Assembly: GCA_963674545.2 (NCBI GenBank)
Contig: CAXXFB010000001.1
Location: 1,364,001 to 1,428,000 of the forward strand
From: JABGQS01 sp963674545
GTDB taxonomy: Bacteria > Bacillota > Clostridia > Christensenellales > SZUA-584
Direction: 5' to 3'
Length of the DNA: 64,000 nucleotides
A program made the translations under genes and the position numbers. Shown here one piece after another: positions 52,099-61,061 of this stretch. The notes beneath the pieces are model-generated. The model was not told the DNA's origin. It saw only the letters and a program-made list of their open reading frames with translations, and did no database searches. Every line of letters begins with the position of its first letter. Position 1 is the first letter of the stretch.

Positions 52099-52971
52099 CT
52101 AGCTCTTTTCAATGAATTCGTGGAACAGAGTTCCCTTTACATCGATTTCAAACCTGAACAGTCCGCCGGTCAAAGGATCTTTATCGATCTCAGCTTCCGA
52201 CAGACCGAGCCTTGATGTCGTAATGTATAGTGTTGTCAGATTTTCTCCGCCGAAAGCTACGGCACTCGTCAGCCTCGCATCAACACTTATTGTATCAGTT
52301 ATTCTATGAAGTTTTGTATCAACATATGCTACTTTTCCTTCGCCCCAAAGTGCGATCCATAAGTTATTTTCGCTGTCAATAGCTATTCCGTCAGGAATTG
52401 ATTTATCAAACTTATACTCAACTACTGCTTTGGTAATATCCCCCGTCTCCGGATCATAATCAAATTTCTGTATTTCTCCCGAAAGCGAATCTGTATAGTA
52501 CATTTTGTTGTCACCAGACCATACGATACCATTAGAAATGTCGACGGGTGAGAGCACTTTTTTGTATGAATAGTCGCCGCCGATACGGTATAAAGAACCT
52601 CCGCCCGGCTCGCCGTCCGACTTCATCGTGCCCGCCCAAAGACGTCCCTTAGGATCGGCTTTGGCATCATTGAACCTTGTGCTCTCATCGTCCGCTTCCA
52701 AAGGGAGGAGAAACCTTTTAGACGAAAACTCTTCGTCAAATGTATATATACCGTCCTGGCTTGTCACAGCAAACCCACCGTCACTTTTTCGAATAAGAGA
52801 CGTCGGCAGTATATCCAGAACATATGATTTATCTTTATCCTCTGATGGATCGTACACATGAACTTGTCTGCCCATAATATCCAACCAATAGAGAACATTT
52901 CTATCCGCTGACCAAAGCGGGCTTTCACCGTGCTTAGCCTTTGCGTCAACTACAAGCTCAGCCTTGTTCAT
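52099..52971 (-). CDS. SMP-30/gluconolactonase/LRE-like protein
   Basis: 290 residues. Six-bladed beta-propeller motifs: GESPLWSADRNVLYWLDIMG at the N-terminus with the metal-site Glu, FNDAKADPKGRLWAGTM (Asn/Asp ligand region), DISNGIVWSGDNKMYYTDSLSG and DGIAIDSENNLWIALWGEG. Members are calcium- or zinc-dependent lactonases (e.g. gluconolactonase). It fits as the enzyme opening a sugar lactone formed by the SDR upstream. AGAGG precedes the ATG by 7 bp; only 4 bp separate it from the SDR. Confidence 0.93.
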   Translation of the reverse strand: MNKAELVVDAKAKHGESPLWSADRNVLYWLDIMGRQVHVYDPSEDKDKSYVLDILPTSLIRKSDGGFAVTSQDGIYTFDEEFSSKRFLLPLEADDESTRFNDAKADPKGRLWAGTMKSDGEPGGGSLYRIGGDYSYKKVLSPVDISNGIVWSGDNKMYYTDSLSGEIQKFDYDPETGDITKAVVEYKFDKSIPDGIAIDSENNLWIALWGEGKVAYVDTKLHRITDTISVDARLTSAVAFGGENLTTLYITTSRLGLSEAEIDKDPLTGGLFRFEIDVKGTLFHEFIEKS

Positions 52972-52975
52972 TATT

Positions 52976-53791
52976 TTACCTCTTGCCGCCTTCTATAGCC
53001 GAAGACTCATACGAAGGCGTACTTACAAGCTGGCTGGTCATGCCGCCGTCGATAAGTATGTTTGCGCCGTTGAAGTATTTTGCTTCGTCACTTGCAAGGA
53101 ACAATGCTGCGTCTGCAACTTCCCTTGCAGTTCCGGGTCGTCCGGCAGGTATATTGCTGTTCCAATAATCTGCGCATTCGTCTTTATCCGGCGCAGCGTC
53201 CATGATATCATCCCATATCTGTGTTGCAATGAGCCCCGGCGAAAGTGCGTTTACCCTTATGCCTTTGGGCGCAAACTCCACCGCTAACGATTTTGTCATG
53301 CCTACTACAGCCCATTTTGCCGCATCATAAGGCGCCGCTCCCGGCATACATTGCAAAGTATGCACAGATGTTATATTTATAATGCTGCCTTCCTGGCTTC
53401 GTTCAGTCATGCTTTTAATAGCTCTTTGCGTGCACATGAACGTTCCCCGCAGATCAACGTTTATGACTCTGTCGAAGTCATCAAGAGTCGTGTCAAGGAA
53501 CGGCTTGTCATAGTTTACTCCTGCGTTGTTTACAAGCACATCTACTCTCCCGTATTTCTGAATTGCATCATTGAACAGCTTGTCTACATGCTCTTCGATA
53601 GAAACGTCACATTCAACGAATATCGAATCGCCCCCGGCAGCTACAATTTCTTCACTGACCGGTTTGCCTGTAGTTTCTCTCCTGGAAGAGCATACGACTT
53701 TACCGCCTTCCTGCGCAAACCTTAACGCTATCTCTTTGCCTATCCCTGCTCCGCATCCCGTTACTACACAAACCTTGTCTTTAAGTCTCAT
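52976..53791 (-). CDS. Short-chain dehydrogenase/reductase (glucose 1-dehydrogenase-like)
   Basis: 271 residues from ATG 53791 (AAGGAG 9 bp upstream). TGCGAGIGKEIALRFAQEGGKVVC, VLVNNAGVNYDKPF (NNAG), and INITSVHTLQCMPGAAPYDAAKWAVVGMTKSL with the catalytic Ser and Tyr-x-x-x-Lys. Likely oxidises the sugar imported by the adjacent ABC transporter to a lactone, which the SMP-30 protein would hydrolyse. It follows the permease gene by 36 bp. Confidence 0.93.
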   Translation of the reverse strand: MRLKDKVCVVTGCGAGIGKEIALRFAQEGGKVVCSSRRETTGKPVSEEIVAAGGDSIFVECDVSIEEHVDKLFNDAIQKYGRVDVLVNNAGVNYDKPFLDTTLDDFDRVINVDLRGTFMCTQRAIKSMTERSQEGSIINITSVHTLQCMPGAAPYDAAKWAVVGMTKSLAVEFAPKGIRVNALSPGLIATQIWDDIMDAAPDKDECADYWNSNIPAGRPGTAREVADAALFLASDEAKYFNGANILIDGGMTSQLVSTPSYESSAIEGGKR

Positions 53792-53827
53792 AAAACTATC
53801 TCCTTTAAATCCAAGTAAACGATGCAA

Positions 53828-54823
53828 TTACGCCTTTACTTTTACAACATTTACGGCATTCTCACGCCTGCGCTTTAGAACAGTGTCAAGAACTACTGCA
53901 AATATAAGTATAGCACCAGTCATAACGTTCTGCCAATATACATCTACACCCATCATATTAAGTGCATTTATGATTATCGCCATAAGCAGCGAGCCAAGGA
54001 ACGCCCCCAGCACCGTCCCCTCACCACCGGAAAGACTAGCTCCGCCGATGACGCATGCGGTTATGACCTTCATCTCCAAGCCCTGACCAATGTTCGTCGA
54101 AGCGCTTGCAAGACGTGCAGACATGACTATACCGGCAAGTGCAGCCAGAACGCCGACTATTATGTAATTTGTAATCTTTACTTTTTTAACTTTGATACCC
54201 GTCATTATAGCTGCCTTTTCGTTGCCGCCGACATAATAGCTCTGTCTGAAAAACTTGGTTTTACGAAGCAACAGATCGAAAATAATAACTATCACCAACG
54301 TGAGTATAATCGGTATCTGTATTCCGTTTGGACCGCCGACCACTCCCTGACCGATTATTTTATATGAGTCAGGCAGGTTTATTACCGTAACGCCTTTAGC
54401 GAATATGAGCACGAACCCTCTTACGATCTGCATCATTCCAAGCGTAACGATGAACGGGTTTATACTCCACCTAGAGATTATAGTTCCGCTGATAAGCCCT
54501 ATCAAAGCGCCTATCAAAAGCCCTATTATTATGCTGATAACTACAGGAACTCCGCTGTTTATGAACAGACAGGTAATAACGCCCGAAAGAGCCATTGTAG
54601 AGCCTATTGACAAATCAAGGCCGCCTGATACCAGCAGTACTGCCATGCCTGCTGCTATCATTGCTTCAACACTCAGTCCCAAAAAAATTGCTTTGATATT
54701 ACCGAATGTAAAGAACTTGTTCGAAACAATACTGAGAACTATAGAGCCAAGTATTATCAGAACCACCAGTACAGATTCTCTTGCTTCAAATATTTTTTTG
54801 ACCCAACCTTTAATCTTGTTCAT
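53828..54823 (-). CDS. Sugar ABC transporter permease (RbsC-type)
   Basis: 331 residues with about ten membrane helices and the CUT2 landmarks AVLLVSGGLDLSIGSTMALSGVITCLFI, INPFIVTLGMMQIVRGFVLIF, YVGGNEKAAIMTGIKVKKVKI and TACVIGGASLSGGEGTVLGAFLGSLLMAIIINALNMMGV. This system has one permease gene, so it should function as a homodimer, unlike the two-gene system at 41.6-43.7 kb. It lies between the ATPase and SDR genes. Confidence 0.94.
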   Translation of the reverse strand: MNKIKGWVKKIFEARESVLVVLIILGSIVLSIVSNKFFTFGNIKAIFLGLSVEAMIAAGMAVLLVSGGLDLSIGSTMALSGVITCLFINSGVPVVISIIIGLLIGALIGLISGTIISRWSINPFIVTLGMMQIVRGFVLIFAKGVTVINLPDSYKIIGQGVVGGPNGIQIPIILTLVIVIIFDLLLRKTKFFRQSYYVGGNEKAAIMTGIKVKKVKITNYIIVGVLAALAGIVMSARLASASTNIGQGLEMKVITACVIGGASLSGGEGTVLGAFLGSLLMAIIINALNMMGVDVYWQNVMTGAILIFAVVLDTVLKRRRENAVNVVKVKA

Positions 54824-54839
54824 GCTATTTCCTCCAATA

Positions 54840-56348
54840 CTAAACTCTAACGCCGGTAGCGTATGAAATTATATTTTCTTCGTTTGCTTCTTTGTTGTTG
54901 AGCTCTCCGACAACTCTTCCGCTCTTCATCACGATTATATTGTCACTTATGCTAAGCACCTCCAGCAGGTCTGATGATATCACTATTACGGCAACGCCGG
55001 AGTCTGCAAGCTTTCTCAATATCTCGTATATCTCTGCCTTTGCGCCAACATCAACTCCTTTGGTGGGCTCATCGGCGATAAGAACTTTTGGCTGAATCCC
55101 CAGCCACATAGATATAAGGACTTTCTGCTGGTTTCCCCCCGATAGGTTTCTTGCGAACTGCTCTGTTGACGGGGTCGATATATTGAACTTGTCCACGCAC
55201 ATCTTTGCGTAATCTTCCATCAGTTTGTTGTCTAGCACACCTAGAAACTTCTTAGCAAACCTGTCAAGCCTCGGTGACACGCAGTTATCTTTAATAGTCG
55301 AATTAAGATACAGCCCTTCGAGCTTCCTGTTTTCTGAAGTGTAAGCTATTCCAAGCTCGATAGCTTCTGTTGAAGTGCCCGCTTCTATTTGCTTGCCTTC
55401 AAGGAAAACCTGCCCGGACTTTGCTTTGTCAAGACCAAACAGCGTCCTCGCAAACTCGCTTCTGCCTGCTCCAATAAGGCCCGCCATACCTAATATTTCC
55501 CCTGCGTGCACTTTTATTGAGATATCTTTAAAAAGCGATTCGTGAGTCAGCCCTTTGGTTTCCAGAACCACCTTCTTATAATCAATTTTATTTTGCCTGT
55601 TCACGTATTCGTGAGACACGTCCCGGCCGACCATCATACTGACGATTTTTTCTTCGTTAACATCGCTTATATTCACCGTATCGACATATTTGCCATCCTT
55701 TAAAACAGTTGCACGGTCGGCAATCTCGAATATCTCCTGCAGATGATGGGATATATATATGATCGACATGCCTGAGTTCTTAAGCTTCCTTATGTTCTCA
55801 AACAGCTTATTGGTCTCTACCTGCGTAAGAGAAGAGGTAGGCTCGTCAAGAATGAGGACCTTTGGTCTTGTGGATATGGCTTTTAGTATTTCAACTACCT
55901 GCTGTTTTGCTATTGTAAGAAACTTTACAGGCAGCATCGGGTTTATGTCTTCATTGAACGTATTAAGCAGATCTTTAGCCTGTTTTTTAAGCTTATCCCT
56001 TGATATTATGCCAAGCCCGTTTGACGGCTGGCGCTTTGTGAATATATTTTCCGCAACACTGAGCTCCGGTATCAATGAAAGCTCCTGAAACACTATTCCA
56101 ATACCATAATCCTGTGCATCTGTTGTGCTCTTGCAGACTATCTCATTGTTATCCATATAGATATGCCCGCTGTTTGGTTTGTGTATACCGCAAAGAACGT
56201 GCATAAGAGTAGATTTGCCGGCGCCGTTTTCTCCTACAACTGCATGCACTTCACCTTTTTTGAGTTTAAAATCAACATTATCTAAAGCCAGCACACCCGG
56301 GAAAAGCTTCGATATGCCTTTTGCTTCAAGTACATAGTTTTCCTGCAT
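54840..56348 (-). CDS. Sugar ABC transporter ATP-binding protein (RbsA-type)
   Basis: 502 residues from ATG 56348; the frame continues upstream to 56396 but AAGGAG lies at about 12 bp from the ATG and within the extension. Two NBDs: first Walker A GENGAGKST, VFQELSLIPELSVAENIF and Walker B VLILDEPTSSLT; second has a degenerate GLIGAGRSE, LSGGNQQKV and VLIADEPTKGVD. Typical CUT2 ATPase. It follows the binding protein after a hairpin. Confidence 0.93.
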   Translation of the reverse strand: MQENYVLEAKGISKLFPGVLALDNVDFKLKKGEVHAVVGENGAGKSTLMHVLCGIHKPNSGHIYMDNNEIVCKSTTDAQDYGIGIVFQELSLIPELSVAENIFTKRQPSNGLGIISRDKLKKQAKDLLNTFNEDINPMLPVKFLTIAKQQVVEILKAISTRPKVLILDEPTSSLTQVETNKLFENIRKLKNSGMSIIYISHHLQEIFEIADRATVLKDGKYVDTVNISDVNEEKIVSMMVGRDVSHEYVNRQNKIDYKKVVLETKGLTHESLFKDISIKVHAGEILGMAGLIGAGRSEFARTLFGLDKAKSGQVFLEGKQIEAGTSTEAIELGIAYTSENRKLEGLYLNSTIKDNCVSPRLDRFAKKFLGVLDNKLMEDYAKMCVDKFNISTPSTEQFARNLSGGNQQKVLISMWLGIQPKVLIADEPTKGVDVGAKAEIYEILRKLADSGVAVIVISSDLLEVLSISDNIIVMKSGRVVGELNNKEANEENIISYATGVRV

Positions 56349-56375
56349 AATAACGAAAATCTCCTTTTCAATGTC

Positions 56376-56404
56376 GTGAGGCATGGCTTTTGCCACACCT
56401 CACG
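56376..56404 (-). repeat. Hairpin between binding protein and ABC ATPase genes
   Basis: Minus strand CGTGAGGTGTGGC, AAAA loop, GCCATGCCTCACG, a 13-bp stem with two mismatches, no U-tract. It mirrors the hairpin at 45276-45310 in the other importer operon. Confidence 0.8.
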
Positions 56405-56441
56405 CCGTTTTGAATGATAGACTGATAATTCGATCGTTATA

Positions 56442-57437
56442 CTAGTCTCTTATGAAATATTCTGCATTTGATTCATCAACATATATAACGCCTGTATCGA
56501 TAGAGTTCGGAGCGAGAGTTATTCCTGCTGCTGCGTTGTCTGTTGATATCTCTACGTTCGCATGATGCATTGCGAAGAGTATCTGAAGTGCATAGAACGG
56601 CATCATTGCAGATTTCTGTACGATTGTTCCCGTTACGACGCCTTCGCCTATCTTTTCAAGAACTGTCCTGTCTCTGTCCATAGATATTATCTTTACCTGT
56701 CCTGCGAGGCCGGCTTCTTCAACAGCCGTTGCAGTTGCTGCACCGCCGACTGCGTCCGTACATCCTATACCATCGATGTCAGGATACTGCTGGAGCATAG
56801 CCGCAACTATCTGGAGTGTATGTACCGGATCAGCCTTTGTATCACCAACCTGTACGATCTCTATTCCACCAAACTCGCCAAGAGCGTCCGTATAGCCCTG
56901 AGCTCTCTCGTCATGCAGCTCAACTCCCGGTTCCGTCAGGATTATTACCGAGCCTTCTCCGTCCAGAGCTTCACCAAGCTTTGTGCCGCCAAGGTATCCT
57001 GCGGAGTAGTTGCCTGTGCCAACAAAGCTAGTTCTGCTGGACGCAGATACATCGCCGTCTACTGTTATAACAGGGATGCCTGCAGCTTCAGCTTTGTCTA
57101 TAACTGGTGCAAGTGCTGATTCTGCTCCAAATGTTATTATGCCTTCCGGCTGTTCTGCAATCGCCTGCTCGAAAGCTGTGACCATAGCGTCAATGTCGTA
57201 GTCCGGCGGGCCAACATATTTAGTCTGAACGCCCATCATCTCTCCTGCTGCAGCGAGGCCAATCTTGTGGTCATAGAAATACTCAAGATCGCCAAGGCAA
57301 TATACGCCGATGTATAGCTCGTCGCTGTAATCCGCTGTATCCGCAGCTTCCGAATCTGCCGCAGCGTCTTGTGCACAGCCCGAGAAGATGACTGCAAGCA
57401 TGGCAACCGCCAGTAAAATACTTAAGGTTTTTTTCAT
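56442..57437 (-). CDS. Sugar ABC transporter substrate-binding lipoprotein
   Basis: 331 residues. Lipoprotein signal MKKTLSILLAVAMLAVIFSGC (Cys21), an Ala/Asp/Glu-rich linker, then a Peripla_BP_4 fold: LYIGVYCLGDLEYFYDHKIGLAAAGEMMGVQTKYVGPPDYDIDAM, TFGAESALAPVIDKAEAAGIPVITVDGD, VGTGNYSAGYLGG, CTDAVGGAATATAVEEAGLAGQVKIISMDRDRTVLEKIGEGVV. It shares these segments with the lipoprotein at 61062-62066, so the two recognise related ligands. Heads the second sugar operon. Confidence 0.94.
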   Translation of the reverse strand: MKKTLSILLAVAMLAVIFSGCAQDAAADSEAADTADYSDELYIGVYCLGDLEYFYDHKIGLAAAGEMMGVQTKYVGPPDYDIDAMVTAFEQAIAEQPEGIITFGAESALAPVIDKAEAAGIPVITVDGDVSASSRTSFVGTGNYSAGYLGGTKLGEALDGEGSVIILTEPGVELHDERAQGYTDALGEFGGIEIVQVGDTKADPVHTLQIVAAMLQQYPDIDGIGCTDAVGGAATATAVEEAGLAGQVKIISMDRDRTVLEKIGEGVVTGTIVQKSAMMPFYALQILFAMHHANVEISTDNAAAGITLAPNSIDTGVIYVDESNAEYFIRD

Positions 57438-57600
57438 GTCTGTTCCTCCTAAATTTTTTGTTTGGATAAAATCCTGTTTATAATGGTATTAAAATATTCA
57501 CCCGATTAAAATTGTCCGTATAGCAGTAAAAGGTATTCATTTTTTATTAGAAAACACCGACACGGCACAATAAAACCGATAATATCAAAAATGTGCATAC

Positions 57601-57634
57601 AAAAAAGAGCCTGAGTATATACACGGCTCTTTTT
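57601..57634 (-). terminator. Terminator after the response regulator gene
   Basis: Minus strand AAAAAGAGCC ... GGCTCTTTTTT with a 13-base loop and a U-rich end, about 40 bp after the YesN-like stop. Confidence 0.85.
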
Positions 57635-57672
57635 ACTGCAATATCGGTTTCTGTTTTCACTTTATCTATATC

Positions 57673-59232
57673 TTACGCAAACTCTGATGGCGCAACTCCG
57701 ACATATTGCTTAAAGACCTTGCTGAAATAATTATAATTGCTGTAGCCCACCTGCTCTGCTACCTCGTATACTTTTTTATTTGTTTGTTTTAGCAGCTTCT
57801 TCGCTGCAAATATTCTTACTTCGTTCACATAATCGACAAGGTTCTTCCCCGTCTCCTTTTTAAACAACCGGGAAAGATATGCAGGCGTATAACCAAACTT
57901 GCCAGCAATCATCTCGAGACTGACAGAGCTGTCCGAGTAATACGAATTTATATATACTACCGTATTATATACCGGTTTAGAGCATTTTTTGATATCTATT
58001 ATGTTTATCACATGATTTGCCGCTGATATCAGATTCTCCTTCAAGAGCTTGTTTATATCATATAAAGATTCTCTTTCTAGTATTTCTTTGTTGCTGGACG
58101 TTATGCCCTTGAACTGGTCTTTGATAACATTGATAAGCGCTTCTTCCAAAGATATATATATCAGCTTGGACTGCAGCACAGTAGCGCATTCTCCTGCCTT
58201 TAGCAGGTTATAAAGCTTATCGATCTTTAGCAGAGCATCGCTGAGACTTAGCTCTTCAATGCTCTCTATAATACTTTTTTTAAGAGCTTTGGCTTTTACA
58301 TCATCTGTCTGTTGTTTTATCTCTTCATAAAACACGATGCTTAAACTGCCGCCAAAGAACTTCTGTTCCAGCGCTTTTTTAGCAAAATAGAGCATCTGTG
58401 CATAATGCTTAAAGTTGTTTCCCCTGCTTGATACGCCTACTGATATGCAAATATCAAATCCCGTTTTTATTTTTTCCTGAAGCAATGTACATGCGTTGCG
58501 TATAGAATAGCTTTCGTCCTTTGGCTGTATTAGCACTATAAAACTATGCTGGCCTTCATAGACAAGCTCGAAACTACAGTTTTCTGAAAAAACAGACTTG
58601 GCAGTACCCTGAAATTCCTTTACGTATGTATCCTTTTTACTATCGCTAACATCCTGTTTATTATCTATTGAAACGCTCAATATATATGCCGGTTCTATTA
58701 GGCTTACTGAAAGCTGATATTTTTTTGCTTTGCTGAGTATCTCAGCTTCATCAACTATCCTTTCGTTTATTATATTCCTTATAAAGCTGCTTTTTATCAT
58801 GTCAAGATCGTTCTCAAAAAAATCCGCCGTATCAGTACCGGCTATTTTTTTATCTTCCGCCAGCGCTTTTTTAAGCGACTCTATCATATTTTCGAGCGTT
58901 TTTGTGTCTATATCATATTTGAGAACATAGTCGACAGCTCCGTAAAGGAATGCATCTTTGACGTACTGAAATTCCTGATGGCAGCTAAGCACTACAGATT
59001 TTATCTTTGGCCTGTTTAGCATTATCCATTTCAACAGCTCAATGCCGTTCATAGAAGGCATTATAATATCAGTAAGCACAACGTCCGGATTTTCTTTTTC
59101 AATGATTTTAACTGCAGCACTGCCCGTACCGGCTTCACCGATTATCTGCGCTTCTTCGATGTCCTGCTCCAGCATGCTGATGATACCCCTTCTTACAAGA
59201 GGCTCATCGTCGACTACTAAAATCTTAATCAT
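57673..59232 (-). CDS. YesN-like response regulator (REC plus AraC HTH)
   Basis: 519 residues. N-terminal receiver domain with acidic pocket KILVVDDEPLVRRG and phospho-acceptor Asp in NPDVVLTDIIMPSMNGIELL (about residue 55), Lys in the VLKYDIDTKT region. A long central segment (about 130-400) resembles the YesN linker domain. The C-terminal AraC-type double HTH (about 415-519) reads VSLEMIAGKFGYTPAYLSRLFKKETGKNLVDYVNEVRIFAAKKLL and KVYEVAEQVGYSNYNYFSKVFKQYVGVAPSEFA. Paired with the kinase 23 bp upstream; probably activates the sugar operon transcribed away at 57437. Confidence 0.95.
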   Translation of the reverse strand: MIKILVVDDEPLVRRGIISMLEQDIEEAQIIGEAGTGSAAVKIIEKENPDVVLTDIIMPSMNGIELLKWIMLNRPKIKSVVLSCHQEFQYVKDAFLYGAVDYVLKYDIDTKTLENMIESLKKALAEDKKIAGTDTADFFENDLDMIKSSFIRNIINERIVDEAEILSKAKKYQLSVSLIEPAYILSVSIDNKQDVSDSKKDTYVKEFQGTAKSVFSENCSFELVYEGQHSFIVLIQPKDESYSIRNACTLLQEKIKTGFDICISVGVSSRGNNFKHYAQMLYFAKKALEQKFFGGSLSIVFYEEIKQQTDDVKAKALKKSIIESIEELSLSDALLKIDKLYNLLKAGECATVLQSKLIYISLEEALINVIKDQFKGITSSNKEILERESLYDINKLLKENLISAANHVINIIDIKKCSKPVYNTVVYINSYYSDSSVSLEMIAGKFGYTPAYLSRLFKKETGKNLVDYVNEVRIFAAKKLLKQTNKKVYEVAEQVGYSNYNYFSKVFKQYVGVAPSEFA

Positions 59233-59255
59233 TGTCCTCTCCTAAACCTGACAAC

Positions 59256-61052
59256 CTATTGGCTGTCTTTATCTTCTTCATACAGCAAGGCAGGTATCGT
59301 TGCCGTGATTTTTGTTCCTTCTCCCTTTATAGATGATATCTTTATGCCATATTTCTCTCCGAAATATTTTTGTATCCTCTCGGAAACGTTCTGTATCCCT
59401 ATCCCGGTGAAAGTATTATTCTTCGCTCTGCCGGCTATATTCGCTACTTGCTTTTCGTTCATACCGCAGCCGTTGTCACTTATAGTATAGACAATGTCAC
59501 CATTGTGTTTCTCTATTCTAATACCTATATGCCCGTTCTTTTTTTCATGATCTATACCATGGAATATAGCGTTTTCCACTATTGGTTGAAGCATAAACTT
59601 GAGCGTTTTGTATTTGTACAGTTCTTTATCCGCTTCGATATCTACAGAGAACGAATCATCATATCTAAGTTTTTGTATCTTTATATAGTCGCTAATCTGC
59701 TGTATTTCTTCTTCTATTGATGTATAGTTTCTACCGAACTGAATAGTAGATTTGAGAAGCTGTATAAGCGCTGTTATACCCTCTTCGGTTTTCTCGTTTC
59801 CTTCATATCGTGCAAGCCATTTGATAGTATTGAGAGTATTATATATAAAATGTGGATTGATCTGGGCTTGGAGTATCTTTATTTCCTGCTCGTGGCGCTT
59901 GTTTATATGCTCATTTATCTGCTTTAGCAGCTCGTTTATTGTTTTAACATACTGGTCGAAGTGAGCTGACATCAGCCATGAACTGCCTTCAATAGAATCC
60001 TGCTGTATGGCTTCGAGGTTACCTTTCCCTACGTCGCTTATCAGTTTCTTTAAGTTCTTTATCGGTCTGGAAACTCCTATCGAAATAACTACAGAAACTA
60101 TTATAAAAAGTATGAGCATAGCTACAGTGAATAAAACGAGTATGGTCCTGTAGTCCTTGCTGGCATCCATTATGTTTTCGTTGTTAGAAAGAGCAACTAC
60201 TATAAGCCCCGAACTGTCATTTATAATATGGGAGACAAGAAGCCTGTCATCTGCGTATTTCGCATTCAAATCCACTCCCTGGTCAATACTAAAATCAAAA
60301 CCAGCCATGTTTTCTATCGTCGAGTTTGATGAACTTGCAAGTATGCTTTTTTTTGCCTCAAGTATATATAGCTCCGTAACTTCGTTTGCAGGCGTCTCTA
60401 TAAACTCATCAGCAAAATTCTCTGAAACATTTAGCTGCAGCACAATCTTTGGTTTAAAAAAATCTTGCTCGTCTCCGGTTTCGATCACGCTTACGTACGG
60501 CACAACTTTTGTCTTATCTACAGACTGCCTGTCTGTCATCTTTTGCAGCAGCATAGGCTCTCCCCGCCCTGCAACCAGAGATCTATACCAGCTTTCGTCT
60601 TCAGGCGAATATTCCGTATCGACCGAAGAGTGGAAATTCACATAGAATGCATCGCCGCCGTCGACATATACATAGACAGACACCAGCTCTTTGTTCTGTA
60701 TGAGAATGTTGCTTATTTTGTTATATATGCTCTCGTCTCTGTTTATATAATCTATCGTAGATTCAAAATCTGACTCCTGCATCAGCAGCCGGCTTATAAA
60801 GTTATTGTCTGCCTGCAGCGAGTTTACTGTAGTGTTTAGCTCTTTAAAAAACGAATCGATATTTGTATTGACCAGCGCTATCTTATCGTTGTTGTAATCT
60901 ATGGCATTTTTCTGCAGTGTTTTATTCATGTTCTGATACGAAAGGATGCCAAACAAAACCAATGGGAAAATGAAAACAACAAGAAACAAGGCTAGCAGCT
61001 TATAGCCAAGCTCAACACCCTTTATATTTTCACGAAATTTCTTAAAAACCAA
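59256..61052 (-). CDS. YesM-like sensor histidine kinase, TTG start
   Basis: 598 residues. Two membrane helices (about 16-38 and 302-325) flank an extracellular dCache-type sensor. HAMP and the HisKA_7TM-type phospho-acceptor His in QINPHFIYNTLNTIKWLARYEG (about residue 398) follow, then a GHKL ATPase domain (PIVENAIFHGI, ISDNGCGMNEKQV, GIGIQNVSERIQKYFG). TTG 61050-61052 preceded by GAGG. It begins 9 bp after the lipoprotein gene, so sensing should be coupled to that binding protein. Confidence 0.95.
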   Translation of the reverse strand: MVFKKFRENIKGVELGYKLLALFLVVFIFPLVLFGILSYQNMNKTLQKNAIDYNNDKIALVNTNIDSFFKELNTTVNSLQADNNFISRLLMQESDFESTIDYINRDESIYNKISNILIQNKELVSVYVYVDGGDAFYVNFHSSVDTEYSPEDESWYRSLVAGRGEPMLLQKMTDRQSVDKTKVVPYVSVIETGDEQDFFKPKIVLQLNVSENFADEFIETPANEVTELYILEAKKSILASSSNSTIENMAGFDFSIDQGVDLNAKYADDRLLVSHIINDSSGLIVVALSNNENIMDASKDYRTILVLFTVAMLILFIIVSVVISIGVSRPIKNLKKLISDVGKGNLEAIQQDSIEGSSWLMSAHFDQYVKTINELLKQINEHINKRHEQEIKILQAQINPHFIYNTLNTIKWLARYEGNEKTEEGITALIQLLKSTIQFGRNYTSIEEEIQQISDYIKIQKLRYDDSFSVDIEADKELYKYKTLKFMLQPIVENAIFHGIDHEKKNGHIGIRIEKHNGDIVYTISDNGCGMNEKQVANIAGRAKNNTFTGIGIQNVSERIQKYFGEKYGIKISSIKGEGTKITATIPALLYEEDKDSQ

Positions 61053-61061
61053 CCTGCTTCC

